A stretch of DNA of 64,000 bases from assembly GCA_046350555.1 (NCBI GenBank), contig JAXMAF010000023.1, positions 18,074-82,073 of the forward strand, given 5' to 3'. Shown here piece by piece: positions 32,891-43,000 of this stretch. The stretch is from JAXMAF01 sp046350555. GTDB lineage: Bacteria > Planctomycetota > Phycisphaerae > Phycisphaerales > SM1A02. The notes below the pieces were generated by a model that was not told where the DNA came from, did no database searches, and saw only the letters and a program-made list of their open reading frames with translations. Made by a program: the position numbers and the translations under genes. Every line of letters begins with the position of its first letter. The first letter of the stretch is position 1.

Positions 32891-34300
32891 ATGATCGATC
32901 TCAAGGCTCTTCGCGAGAATCCCGAACGCTTCAAGCAGGGCGCGCGCGACAAGTGTGCCGATGTCGACGTCGAGGCGCTCGTCCGGCTCGACGAGCGGCG
33001 GCGCGTCCTGATGACCGACCTCGAGACGCGGCGCGCCGAGCAGAACCGGCTCGGCAAGGAGATCGGCCCGCAGATCGGCAGGCTCAAGGGAGAGCTCAAG
33101 AACGCGGTCGGTGCGGAGCGCGACGCGCTCGAGGCGAAGGCGCGCGATCTCGAGCAGCGCCCGGCGGCGCTCAAGGCGGAGATCCAGGCGTTCGAGCGCC
33201 AGCTCGCGGAGCTCGACGGCCCCTTTCACGAGCTCTGGCTGAAGGTGCCGACGCCGCCCGCACCGGATGTGCCCAAGGGCGCCGGGCCCGACGACAACCG
33301 CGAGTTGCGACGCTGGAACCCGCCCGGATTCGACGCCGACCAGCCATTCGCCGCGCAACGGGGCTTCGCGCCGAAGACGCACCTCGAGCTGGTGCGCGAC
33401 CTCCGGCTCGTGGACTTCGAGCGCGGCGTCAAGATGGCCGGCACGCGCCACTACGTCCTCACCGGCCTGGGCATGCGCATGCACTCGGCCATCCTGCGCT
33501 ATGCGTTGGACACGATGATCGAGCAGCACGGCTTCACGCCCGTCTCGGTGCCGGTCGTGGTGCGCGAGGAGTGCATGGTCGGCACGGGCTTCTTCCCCGC
33601 CGGCCGCGAACAGGCGTACCACATCGAGGAGAGCCGTCGCGGCGCCGGACACGACCTCTTCCTGACCGGAACCGGCGAGGTGGGACTCATGGGCTTCCAC
33701 GCCGACGAGATCCTCGACGGTGCGCAGCTTCCGCTGCGGTACACGACGGTTTCCACGTGCTTCCGTCGCGAGGCCGGCGCCGCGGGCAAGGAGACCGCGG
33801 GGCTCTATCGAATCCACCAGTTCGACAAGGTCGAGCAGGTCGTCATCTGCCGCGCCGACGACGCCGAGCAGCGCCGATGGCACCGCACCATGATCGGCTT
33901 CGTCGAATCGCTGCTCCAGTCGCTCGGGCTTCCGTACCGGCTGATGCAGTGCTGCACCGGCGACCTCGGCCCGAAGAACGAGGACATGGTCGACATCGAA
34001 TGCTGGATGCCCGGGCGCGGCGAGATCGGCGCGGACGGCCGCCCGACGGGCGCGTATGGCGAGACGCACTCGGCGTCGCGCCTCGGCGACTTCCAGTGCC
34101 GCCGGCTCAACCTGCGCTACCGCGACGAGCAGGGACGGAACGTCTTCTGCTACTCGCTCAACAACACCGTCGTCGCGAGTCCGCGGATCCTCATTCCGCT
34201 GCTCGAGATCCACCAGAACGCCGACGGCAGCGTGACGATTCCCCCGCCCTTGCGGCGGTACCTTTCCGCCGAGGGCCGCCCGATCGAGTCGATCCGCTGA
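32891..34300 (+). CDS. serS: Seryl-tRNA synthetase
   Basis: A 469-residue class II synthetase. The start MIDLKALRENPERFKQG is canonical. Residues 30-110 form the long antiparallel coiled coil that grips tRNA-Ser (LETRRAEQNRLGKEIGPQIG). Motif 2 is in STCFRREAGAAGKETAGLYR and motif 3 in SLNNTVVASPRILIPLLEI, where the more common NGSGLA is replaced by NNTVVA; the arginine is present. The length is slightly above the usual 425-430 because of loops around residues 230-250. It lies 54 bp after MITE copy 7. Confidence 0.96.
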   Translation: MIDLKALRENPERFKQGARDKCADVDVEALVRLDERRRVLMTDLETRRAEQNRLGKEIGPQIGRLKGELKNAVGAERDALEAKARDLEQRPAALKAEIQAFERQLAELDGPFHELWLKVPTPPAPDVPKGAGPDDNRELRRWNPPGFDADQPFAAQRGFAPKTHLELVRDLRLVDFERGVKMAGTRHYVLTGLGMRMHSAILRYALDTMIEQHGFTPVSVPVVVREECMVGTGFFPAGREQAYHIEESRRGAGHDLFLTGTGEVGLMGFHADEILDGAQLPLRYTTVSTCFRREAGAAGKETAGLYRIHQFDKVEQVVICRADDAEQRRWHRTMIGFVESLLQSLGLPYRLMQCCTGDLGPKNEDMVDIECWMPGRGEIGADGRPTGAYGETHSASRLGDFQCRRLNLRYRDEQGRNVFCYSLNNTVVASPRILIPLLEIHQNADGSVTIPPPLRRYLSAEGRPIESIR

Positions 34301-34474
34301 CGCGCCTCGCCCGGCGCGGCGGCCGGGACGGGGCGACGCGCCTGCGGATCCGATCGTTCGCCGCGCTCGACGACGTCGCCACAGCCGCATCTCTCCAGCG
34401 CGAGGTCTTCCCGGCGCGCGCTCCCCAGCGCACGTTCGCGTTCGGAACGCGCTCCGGGGCGATCAAGCTCGTGA

Positions 34475-34711
34475 TCACACGCTCACTTCGCGGCCGTTGA
34501 TCTGGGCCTTCATGAGCCGCTCGCCCTGGTCCGGGCTGACGCTGCCTTCGGCGACGTAGGCCGCGATCTCGCGTCGGGTGCGCTCGCGCGATCCGGAGAC
34601 CGCCACCGTGACCACGCCCTTGATGAGCGTCGTGACGATGATGCACCCGAAGATGGCAAGCACGATGAAGACACCGAAGTGATCGTCACACGCCTTGATG
34701 AGGTCGATCAT
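34475..34711 (-). CDS. Small membrane protein with a SHOCT-like tail
   Basis: A 78-residue protein. MIDLIKACDDHFGVFIVLAI begins a single membrane helix (residues 13-40), followed by a basic segment (SGSRERTRREIAAYVAEG) and SVSPDQGERLMKAQ, which resembles the short amphipathic module seen in phage-shock-like and SHOCT-type small proteins. The resemblance is weak. Function unknown. It stands alone: the lipoprotein gene upstream on the same strand ends 207 bp before the start. Confidence 0.72.
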   Translation of the reverse strand: MIDLIKACDDHFGVFIVLAIFGCIIVTTLIKGVVTVAVSGSRERTRREIAAYVAEGSVSPDQGERLMKAQINGREVSV

Positions 34712-34844
34712 CGATTGTGCTCCACAGGTCGGGGGTTGCGCACCGGACGGCGGCCTGGCTGATTCTTGGGAATCGCCCTCCGCCGCTTGCGGCGCCTGGC
34801 CGATGCCGGTGGTCGAGGACGTCGGACGGCTCTCGAGGCTAGGT

Positions 34845-34883
34845 CCGTCTTGCGGTTCCGTCCTGCGGTTCCGTCTTGCGACT
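34845..34883. repeat. 13-bp tandem repeat
   Basis: Three units of CCGTCTTGCGGTT (variants at the fourth and final positions) in the gap between two minus-strand genes. Confidence 0.8.
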
Positions 34884-34918
34884 CCGACCGGCTCGCCTCG
34901 CGCCAACCGCGCCTCGAA

Positions 34919-36022
34919 TCAGCGCGACGCCGGCACAGGCTTCGCGCCCTCAAGCCACGATGGCGGAACGATCAGGAGCGAGCGTCCACCATCGGCGCTG
35001 CGCCGCAGGCGCACCGGTGCGTTCGCCGACCATGTCGGTTCGCGAGGGCAGCGCAGCTTCAGGAAGAGCTCCCACTCAAACTGGCCGTCGGCCCCGGCGA
35101 CCTGATACGCGGCCCCGCCAAGCGCGCAGGGATCCTCGACGACGGCGCCACCAGCGCCTGATCGTCCTTCGGGTCCAAGGACCGTGCCGATCCCCGCGGC
35201 GCGTGCCGCCGTGTCGAGCATCGCGGCGAGCTCGTCCTGCATGCGCGCGAACGCCTCGTTGGATGCGTGACTCTGGTTGCGCAGCCCCTCCAGCCGCAGG
35301 ACCAGCGGCTCGAGACCGCGCTGGCCATGCATGCGGCGGACGATGGCCATCGCGCCCGGGTCGACTCGCGGATCGGTGATCGAGCCTGCCTCCGCACCGC
35401 GGCCGGCGTCCGGCACGTCGATTGGTTCGTCCGGATTCGCCGCGCCGCCCTGGTTGGACGCGCGTCGGGCCGCGCCGGCGCGCGGATCGGCGTTCGATGT
35501 CGCCGCGCCGCCGCTCGAACTCCACGGCGCGGCGCCACCGCGCTGCGCGCCCGCGGGCCCCATCGACGAGTTCGCCTGGAGTCCCGCCGGCGAACCAGCG
35601 AGCGCGCCGCGCGACGACTCCGGACGGCGGAATGCTGGATCGCCCGCGCCGTCGCCGTTGGCGCGCGGCGACGCGGCGCCACCATTCGACACGGTTCGAT
35701 TGCTGGCGACGATTGCCGATCCGCGCCCGACCGCCTCGATCGTGTCATCCACGGCGCCTGCATCGGCCGATGGGTCGTCGGACCCCCATGCTCGTTCCGG
35801 CGAGTCGCCACCGGCCGCACCGGAACGACCGGGATCCGACGTCGACGTGCATCCGGCGACGAACGCCGCCGCCACGACGAAGACGCTCGCCACCAAGCCG
35901 GCGATCGTCCGGGAACGGACACTGCGCCGCGGCCCAACAGCTTGCGGAATGATCGGCCGACTCAACACGATGTTGAACGGTAGAGCGGTCCCGGCGCGTC
36001 CGGGGTGCGGCGTGGGCGTCAT
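34919..36022 (-). CDS. Predicted lipoprotein, Gly/Ala-rich, unknown function
   Basis: Up to 367 residues. The lipobox FVAGCTS follows a hydrophobic stretch (TIAGLVASVFVVAAA). The ATG at 36022 lies in the left triplet of a MITE (TCAT), so it may not be the original start; a GTG at 35968 gives a signal peptide of more normal length. Residues 60-230 are low complexity. The C-terminal 130 residues form the only folded-looking part: helices (LVLRLEGLRNQSHASNEAFA, QDELAAMLDTAARAAG) and a final strand segment with EWELFLKLRCPREP. Family not recognised. Confidence 0.72.
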   Translation of the reverse strand: MTPTPHPGRAGTALPFNIVLSRPIIPQAVGPRRSVRSRTIAGLVASVFVVAAAFVAGCTSTSDPGRSGAAGGDSPERAWGSDDPSADAGAVDDTIEAVGRGSAIVASNRTVSNGGAASPRANGDGAGDPAFRRPESSRGALAGSPAGLQANSSMGPAGAQRGGAAPWSSSGGAATSNADPRAGAARRASNQGGAANPDEPIDVPDAGRGAEAGSITDPRVDPGAMAIVRRMHGQRGLEPLVLRLEGLRNQSHASNEAFARMQDELAAMLDTAARAAGIGTVLGPEGRSGAGGAVVEDPCALGGAAYQVAGADGQFEWELFLKLRCPREPTWSANAPVRLRRSADGGRSLLIVPPSWLEGAKPVPASR

Positions 36023-36233
36023 ACGCGTCCCAGTTGATTCTCGCACCCAACCCGACTCGATTCCGCCGTGATACGCGTCCCAGTTGACTCTCGCGCCCCA
36101 CCCAACCCGATTCCGTCGTGAGATAGCGCTGTGGGCACGGGGTCCAACGCATGGAGGTCTACTGGAATCCGTATGAGACGCCGCCGTGGGCAACAGGGAT
36201 CGAACGCATGGAGGCCTCCTGGAATCCGCATCA
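36019..36233 (+). mobile_element. Nested MITE-like repeats, copies 8 (outer) and 9 (inner)
   Basis: The outer element runs from TCA 36019-36021 to TCA 36231-36233. It is split at its central TGA by an inner complete element from TGA 36069-36071 to TGA 36174-36176. Both have matching direct triplets. Removing the inner element restores a normal 110-bp copy. The rest of the 343-bp gap up to the next gene shows nothing else. Confidence 0.9.
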
Positions 36234-36365
36234 AGTGCAGTATCGATGCGGTTCGGGCGCCGGCGTAGCGGGACGCGACGCGCGCCATCTCTCTCTTCCA
36301 CGACTCTCCTCACGTCGTCGACGCGGTCGCGCCGATACACGGGTGTTCTCCTTCGCAGGCCTGCC

Positions 36366-36569
36366 ATGCTTCAACGACAGCAGATCATCGATCGCATCCG
36401 CGAGGTCAACGTCACTGCCAGGGTCGGCTGGCTCGGGCAGTTCGACGAGCCGCAGCTCAGGCACTACCTCGATCATCTCAACCACACGTTGGAGCCGCGC
36501 GGGCGCGCCAGCCATTGGATCCGGCGCGGCACGACGCCAGCGCTGCTGGTCCACACACCCGACGATTGA
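36366..36569 (+). CDS. Small conserved-looking hypothetical protein
   Basis: A 67-residue protein, MLQRQQIIDRIREVNVTARV to the stop at 36569. It is a helix-rich domain (FDEPQLRHYLDHLNHTLEP) followed by a basic segment with HWIRRGTTPALLVHTPDD. No signal or membrane segment. The balanced composition contrasts with the arginine-rich non-coding frames around it, which supports it as a real gene. It lies between two clusters of mobile repeats. Function unknown. Confidence 0.65.
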   Translation: MLQRQQIIDRIREVNVTARVGWLGQFDEPQLRHYLDHLNHTLEPRGRASHWIRRGTTPALLVHTPDD

Positions 36570-36816
36570 CGGCGCACGCCGCGATCGATCGGCTCGATGT
36601 GCGCGCAGCGCACATGCAAAAAAACATACAACGTTCAAGTGGACCCGCGAGCGTCGGGTACATTCCGCGTGACACACGAAGGGCTTGTCGCACATGGCGA
36701 CGAAGGCGTTCACGAACGCGCCTCCGCGCGATGGGTGCGCGACCGGAGCGAGACCGGAGCGAGGTCGGAGCGAGACCGGTCTGCGGCGCTGGACCTCGGC
36801 TTGCGCTCGCTACACC

Positions 36817-37031
36817 TGATACGGATTCCAGTAGACCTTCATGCGTTCGACCCCTGTTGCCCACGGCGGCGGCTCATACGGATTCGAGTCGACCTCCATG
36901 CGTTGGACCCCGTGCCCACAGCGCTATCTCACGACGGAATTGGGTTGGGTGGGGCGCGAGAATCAACTGGGACGCGTATCACGACGGAATTGGGTTGGGT
37001 GGGGCGCGAGAGTCAACTGGGACGCGTATGA
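36817..37031 (-). mobile_element. Nested MITE-like repeats, copies 10 (outer) and 11 (inner)
   Basis: Opposite orientation to copies 8 and 9. Outer element from TGA 36817-36819 to TGA 37029-37031; inner from TCA 36874-36876 to TCA 36979-36981. Both triplet pairs match exactly. The inner insertion point is the same central TGA/TCA as in the other nested pairs. Confidence 0.9.
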
Positions 37032-37162
37032 GGTGCGATGCGCTGCCGGAGGGCGCGCCGCTCTGCGACGAACGCGCTGATGGGGGAAAGCAGGTGGATG
37101 AACGCTTGGCTCCTGCTCTCCGACGTGCGGCGTGCGATGCGTCGGGCGGGCTGTGGGGCGTC

Positions 37163-37377
37163 TCATACGGGTTCCAATGGAACTCCACGCGTTCGACCCC
37201 GTTTGCCCACAGCGGCGACGCATACGGATTCCAGTAGACCTCCATGCGTTCGACCCCGTGCCCACAGCGCTATCTCACGACGGAATTGGGTTGGGTGGGG
37301 CGCGAGAATCAACTGGGACGCGTCTCACGGCGGAATCGGGTTGGGTGGGGCGCGAGAGTCAACTGGGACGCGTATTG
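37163..37377 (-). mobile_element. Nested MITE-like repeats, copies 12 (outer) and 13 (inner)
   Basis: Same orientation and same length (215 bp) as the pair at 36817. Outer from TCA 37163-37165 to TTG 37375-37377; inner from GCA 37220-37222 to TCA 37324-37326. The triplets are imperfect, suggesting an older copy or a duplication of a compound unit followed by drift. Confidence 0.88.
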
Positions 37378-37563
37378 GGTGAACCGGTATCCCATGCGCC
37401 AACAAGGCGGCCGCAGGTCGGTCGCCGGTCATTGGAGCGGCTTCGGATCGCACCCGCCGCCTGCTCCGTCGTCGGGGCCGTTCGAGGCCGCCTCGACGTG
37501 TGAACGAAACTTGCCTTGGCCGCGCGTCTCCAGCGCGCGCGCCGACGGACGAGGGGGACAAGA

Positions 37564-39262
37564 ATGATCGCTGCGAAGTCCAATGTGAAACACGATGCGC
37601 AGCGCCGCGCGACGACCGGCGCAGGACCAAGTGCCAGACCCGATCCGAGACTGCATCCGAAACTGGATCCGAAACTCGATCCGAAGCTGGATCCAAGACC
37701 GGGTCGGAAACCAGATCGGAGACCGGATTCGAAGCTCGGTTCGAGACTCGCCCCGAAACTGGCCCTTGAACTGGCCCCGAAACTCGACTCGAAACTGGAC
37801 CCGAAACGAACGACCAAGCCCAGCGCAACACCCAGGCACGCCCGGCTCGAGGAGATGCTCACCTTCGCGGCCGCGTACCGCGGATGGACCACTCGGCAGC
37901 TTGGGGACGCCCTTGATCGGGATCCGAGCAACCTCGTGCCCGACAGCGGCATGCCCAAGCTCGACCTGATCGTGCGCCTCGCTCGCGCGCTCGATTGGCC
38001 CGTCGCGGACCTGATCGAACACCTGGGCGAAGGCGTCGGCGAGGAGCTCGAGCGCGACCTGGACGACGACCTGGACGACGACGTTGGAGGTCTCCGCATG
38101 GTGGTGCGCACAGGCGCCTCGACGTTCGCCCGGGCAAGCGCCCGGGCGACGCCGACGTGCGCAGCACCGACGCCGAGCGAGCGCGCCTCGACCCTCGGCC
38201 GTCGAGCCGAAGCGCTCGAAGCGAAGGGTCGCCACATCCTCGCCGTGATCGCGTGGCAGGAAGCGCTCGGCCGCGCCGCGGTCAGCGAGTCGACCTGCGA
38301 CCAGCAGCTTCGCGCCATCCTTCTCCTCCGCCTCGCCCGCGCGTACCACCACGCCGGCCAGCCCATCGAAGGGCGCGCCGTCGCCGGCGAGGCCCTCGCG
38401 ACGATCGCGTGGCTCGCCGCGCCGGAGGCGACCGCGCTGCGGACCGAGGGACTCGTCCTGCGCGCCGCCTGCGGGCGGGATCTCGTCGCCGTCGTCCCGC
38501 CGGTCCGCCCGGACGATGTCGACCCCGAGGCGACCGAGACGAGCGCGGACCGCCCCGCGACCGGTCGACTCGTCCGTGGCGCCGCCGTGGCGGTCGCACG
38601 CGAGTCGCTCGACGACCTCGCCCAGGCGCGCCACCACCTGGATCATCCCGCGGTGGTCGAGCATCTTTCGTCGGCCGCCGCGCTCGCCCATCGCGCCTGG
38701 GATTGCGCCTCGAGCCGAGTGCATCCTCGACCCAAGCCGGGGCGCGCCGTGCTGCACCATGCTGGAAGACCTCGATTCGATCGTCGACGTCGAGGCGGTC
38801 GCCGACCGCGCGCTCCTCGAAAGCCACGGCTGGTGGTGCGTCGGCGGCTTCGGCCTCGCGGAGCGGCACCTCGGCGGATCGACCCTGCAACAGGCGCTTG
38901 GCATCCTCAGCAACAAGGCGGACGAGATCGCCGCGGCGGTCGATTCGTGGGCCCTGCGCGAGCGCGTCTTGACGCTCGAGCACGCGAGACGCCGTCGGCT
39001 CGCCGGGCCCGACGGATCCGGAATCTTCGCCGACGAGTGGCTGCTCGACCGCGACGACCTGCGCATCGTCGTCGGGTGCGTCGGCAGCAGCCGCCGGTTC
39101 CGTCCAATCGGGCTGGACATCCTTCGTCACGCGACGATCGTGGATTGCCAGCCGCTCGACTCGAACCGACGCTCGCGTCCGTCGACGACCACGGCCCGCG
39201 GGCGCGAGGACGGTCGAGGCGCGGCACACGCGCTGGACGAACGAGCGACCGGGCGCTGGTAG
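37564..39262 (+). CDS. Helix-turn-helix regulator with a low-complexity N-terminus, frame broken near 38,740
   Basis: The gene starts at the ATG 37564 after GAGGGGGACA. Residues 25-85 are a repetitive basic run (KLDPKLDPKLDP and variants) coded by 12-13 bp repeats. An XRE-type helix-turn-helix follows: GWTTRQLGDALDRDPSNLVP and MPKLDLIVRLARALDWPVAD. Next come TPR-like helices. Around 38700-38760 the natural protein leaves the first frame and continues one frame over (MLEDLDSIVDVEAVADRALL to the TAG at 39260-39262). One extra base explains it. Without the shift the first frame runs on into the kinase gene with no stop. It probably regulates or partners the kinase downstream, 80 bp away. Alternatively the second part is a separate gene starting at the ATG 38759. 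Confidence 0.7.
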
Positions 39263-39342
39263 ACGACGGGTCGAGCTCGGGGCGTGCAGCGGCCGCCTCG
39301 GGCGCGCGCACGGGCGCACGGACGCGCCCGTACGATCCGCGC

Positions 39343-42300
39343 GTGAGCATCGAAGCCTCCCCCGCTCATCCGCCGGCGCTCGGTCGATACGACTTCGCGC
39401 GGGCCTCGACCAAGCTGGGGGAGGGAGGCATGGGACAGGTCTGGCTGGCGTGGGACAGCATGCTCCACGTGGAGCGCGCCGTGAAGCTTCCATCGGATCG
39501 ATTCACGAACGATCCGCACTGGCGCCTCGACATGACCCGCGAGGCCCGCAACCTCGCCCAGCTCGAGCACCCGTCGGTCGCGCGGCTCTTCGATGTCGTC
39601 GCCGAAGGCGACCGATGCGGGCTCGTGATGGAGTACGTCCGCGGCCACACGCTGCGCCAGGTCCTCGAGCGCGACGGCGCCCTGCCCGTGACCGACGCCC
39701 TGCGCATCGCCCGTGCGATCGCCGAGGCCCTCGACGAGGCCCATCGGCACCCGCTGCGCATCGTCCACTGCGACCTCAAGCCGTCGAACGTGATGCTCAC
39801 GCCCGATGGCGGCGTGAAGATCCTCGACTGGGGCATCTCGCAGCGCGAGGCCGCCGAGAACCGCGCCGAACCCGTGCGCTTCGGCACCCCGGGGTACGTC
39901 CCGCCCGAGGCGATCCTCGGCCACGACGCGGCCAACCGCGCCACCGACATCTTCGCCTTCGGCGCGGTCCTGTACGAGATGCTCGCCGGCGAGCGCGCCT
40001 TCGCGGGCTCGGGGGGACGGGATCGTCTCGATCGCACGCTCGACGCCGAGCCGGACTGGACTCGGCTGCCGCCCTCGACGCCGCCGCACGTGGCGGCGCT
40101 CCTGCGGCGACTGCTCGAAAAGAACCCGCGTCTCCGCTGCCCGGACATCGGCGAGGCCGTTCCCGCCCTGCGCCTCGATCCACCGCGCGCCGCGATGCGC
40201 GGTCGGACGCCGACGAACCTGCCTGCGCCGACGTTCCGCTTCATCGGCCGCGAGCGCGAGCTCGCCGAGGTTCGGTCGGCGCTTGGCGCCCACCGTCTGG
40301 TGGTGCTCCATGGGCTTGGCGGGGTCGGCAAGACGGCACTGGCGATGCGCTTGGCACACGACCTCGGCAGCGACCGGCTCCTGGCCGCGTTTCCCGACGG
40401 GATCTGGCTGGCGCGCCTCGGCTCGCTGCGCGATCCGGCGCTGGTCGCCGAGACCATCGCCCGCGCCGTCGGCGGCGGCGAGGGTGGCGAGGCGCACCTC
40501 GCGGGCCAGTTCGCGGCGCGGCTGGCCGACGCGTCGGCGCTCCTGGTGCTCGATCGCTGCGAGCACCTCGCCGATGCCGTCGCCGCGACGGCCGAGGAGA
40601 TCCTCGAGCGCTGTCCAGGCGTGCGCCTCCTCGCCACGAGCCGCGTTCCGCTGCCGATGCGCGACGCAGCGCTCGTGCGCGTCGGACCCATGGCCACGCT
40701 GGCCACGTCGGTCCGCGACGCCACGGCGCCGACCGTCGACGCGGTCGTCGCCCTCGACAGCGTGCGCCTCTTCATCGACCGCGCCCAGCGCAGCGATCCG
40801 CACTTCCGGCCGAACGAGCGCGACCTTCGCGTCGTGGCGGAGATCGTGACGCGCCTCGACGGCATGCCGCTTTCGATCGACCTCGCGGCGGGATGGTTGT
40901 CGCGGTGGTCACTCGACGACCTCGCCCACGGACTCGATGGCGTGCTCGTGGCGCGCCGCGGCGCCGCGCGGCGCGAAGGCCGCCGCGCCGACGACGCTCC
41001 TCCGATCGAAAGTCCGCCCGAGGCGCCTGCCGGGAACGTCGCCGAAGGCTCGGCCGAGGGGCCGTTCGAGGGCCCACTTGATATCCCGGTCGAGGGCCCG
41101 GTCGAGAGCCCGGTCGAGAGCCCAGTCGAGAACATGGTCCAGTGGATGCTCGAGCAGCTCGAGCCCGCGCAGCGGAGACTCATCGGGCAACTGACCGTCT
41201 TTCGCGGCGGCTGGACCATGGCCGCGGCGCTCGAGGTGTGCGACATCGGGGAAGGCGACCGGCCCGGCGCCGATCGTGTCGACACCACGCTTGCCGACCT
41301 GGTCGACCGTTCGCTCATCGAAGCCGAGCGCACCGACGCCGGGCGGCGCTACCGCATGCTCGCCCCGGTCCGGACGATGACCGAGGCGCTGGTCGTCCAG
41401 TCGACGTCGCGCGCCGAGCGCGAGGCCCTGCGGGTGCGCCACCGTCGCTGGTGCCGGCGCCTTGCCGAGCTCGGCGACGGTGCGGATGGAACGCCGGCGG
41501 CCACGACCGGTCGCTTCGACGCGCTGCTGCGCGAATGGCCCAACCTGCGGGAGGCGATGCTCGACGCGCTTCGTTGCGGCGCGCTCGACGACGCCGCGGC
41601 GATGGCCATCGCGATGCATCGCTTCTGGTACGCCCGCGTTCTGCACCGCGAGGGACTTGGATTGATCGAGACGATCCTCGCTGCGCGAGCCTCGGCCGCG
41701 GTGCCGCGGCACGGCGCCGTGCATCGCACGCAAGCGGACGGCGTGCCGAACGCCTCGGCCGCGAACGAAGCGATGGCGCCGGGGCCGGCGAACGGCCGGT
41801 CGGTGCCCGACGCCGACGACGCGCACTCGCCATCGGCGGCCGGCGAAGCCGCGCTCCTCGTCCAGGCCCGGCTGCACAACGCGGCGGGGATGCTCGCATG
41901 GAGCGCCGGCGAGCTGGACCGCGCGGCGGCGCACCATGACGCAACAGAAGCGATCCTCTCACGACTCGGAGCGCGCGGCGAGCGCGGCATGATCGGCGTT
42001 CGCATCAATCAGGGCCTGGTCGAGAAGGATCGCGGCGACGCCGAGGCGGCGCTCGCGAGGTTCGACGACGCTCGGCGGATCGCGCTGCGGTCGGGCGACA
42101 CCGTCGCCGCCGCCCCCGCGGAGCTCAACGCCGCGGTCGTCCTGCACGAATCCGGACGCAACGACGAGGCCGCGGCGCTGCTCGCCGCCGCGCTGCCCGT
42201 CCTGCGCCGCGAGCCGTCGATGCGCGAATTCCTCGGCGAGGCCCTCGCCACGCAAGCGCTCTGCCTGCTGGCGCCGTGCGCGCACAACCGGTTCAAGGAC

Positions 42301-42791
42301 GGAGAGCGAGAGCGAGAGCGAGAGCGAGAGCGAGACCGAGATCGCGACCGAGATCGCGACCGAGACCGAGACCGAGACCGAAACCGAGAACGAGAACGAG
42401 ACCGAAACGGCGTGGACCACGACCCCGCGCCGGGGCCATCCAGCGATTCGCTTCGCCGCGCGGCCGCCGACCTCGCCGAGTCGGTCTCCCTGGCGCGCTC
42501 GCTCGCCACGCGTGCCAAGCTGCCGCACCGCGCCGCCGCCGTCGCGCTTCTCGCGGAACGGCGCGGCGATGAACTCGACGCGGCGACGCTCCGCGCCGGC
42601 GCCGCGGCTGGCCCGCGAGCTCGGCGTTCGTGTGCGCCTGCTTGATGCCGCAAAGCCCTCGCTCGCCCCGTCCAGCGCGCCCCGTCCCACCGAGCGGCTC
42701 GCTCGCCATCGCCCGGCGCCGGGGCGAATCGCTCTCCGCAGCCGACCTGTTCGATCTCGCGGAACGACTCAGCCGCGCGGCCGCCGACTGA
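39343..42791 (+). CDS. Ser/Thr protein kinase fused to a STAND-type ATPase and TPR domain, 3' end frame-broken
   Basis: From a GTG at 39343 the frame codes for a Hanks kinase: LGEGGMGQVWLAWD (P-loop), ERAVKLP (Lys), RIVHCDLKPSNVML (catalytic loop, HCD for HRD), ILDWGIS (DWG for DFG) and GYVPPEAI. Residues 300-620 are an ATPase like that of LuxR/SARP regulators: LHGLGGVGKTALAMRLAHD, LLVLDRCEHLADAV, LLATSRVPLPM. TPR-like helices follow, with a Glu/Pro/Val-rich tract near 41070-41130 and an Arg-Glu/Arg-Asp tract at 42301-42412. The first frame stops at 42645, but natural sequence continues in the second frame (ARELGVRVRLLDAAKPSLAP) and then the third (GESLSAADLFDLAERLSRAA to the TGA at 42789-42791). 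The family usually ends this way. No membrane helix is seen, so it is cytoplasmic. Confidence 0.82.
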
Positions 42792-42892
42792 CCTGCGCCC
42801 AAGAGGACGTCCATACGTTGTGAGGGACTTTCATGGCCATATGGCCCTTGAAGTCTCTCATAACGGGTGGTCCTCTTCTTGGGGGCAGGTCA
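42789..42892. mobile_element. 104-bp imperfect palindrome resembling paired IS3-type ends
   Basis: Exactly symmetrical about 42840/42841 (GGCCAT-ATGGCC), with 41 of 52 positions paired. The outer ends are TGACCTGCGCCCAAG and, reversed, TGACCTGCCCCCAAG. TGACCTGCCCCC resembles terminal repeats of some IS3-family elements. It contains no gene, so it looks like a MITE made of two opposed ends. Its first three bases are the presumed kinase stop. It marks the left edge of the island that follows. Confidence 0.72.
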
Positions 42893-43000
42893 CGGCAAGG
42901 TGGCGCGGTCGTGTCGCTGCGTCCGCGCCCCCCGGACCACGCCGCCGACGCAGCGTGACCGTCGCGAGACTTGGAGGATCCAAGCTGCTGGCCGATCCCG

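Larger units (their letters stand above)
36570..37563. other. Large intergenic repeat hotspot
   Basis: Nearly 1 kb without a credible gene. It contains an A/T-rich patch (GCAAAAAAACATACAACG near 36615-36632), three units of GGAGCGAGACC-like sequence at about 36739-36778, and two nested MITE pairs at 36817-37031 and 37163-37377. GAGGGGGACAAG before 37564 is the ribosome binding site of the next gene. Confidence 0.7.

Noticed and set aside
36817..37377. CRISPR-like or phage attachment repeats
   Set aside because: The repeats are nested copies of one dispersed element with triplet duplications; no integrase gene is present.
42301..42412. An insertion site or a real coiled coil in the kinase
   Set aside because: The tract is a simple 6-bp repeat of GAGCGA and GACCGA; alternating Arg with Glu or Asp is a by-product of slippage.
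37516..42645. A single 1709-residue HTH-kinase fusion protein
   Set aside because: Between about 38730 and 39340 the frame is unnatural Arg/Pro sequence, while good protein sequence runs in another frame and ends at 39262. Two genes with a frame break explain the data better.
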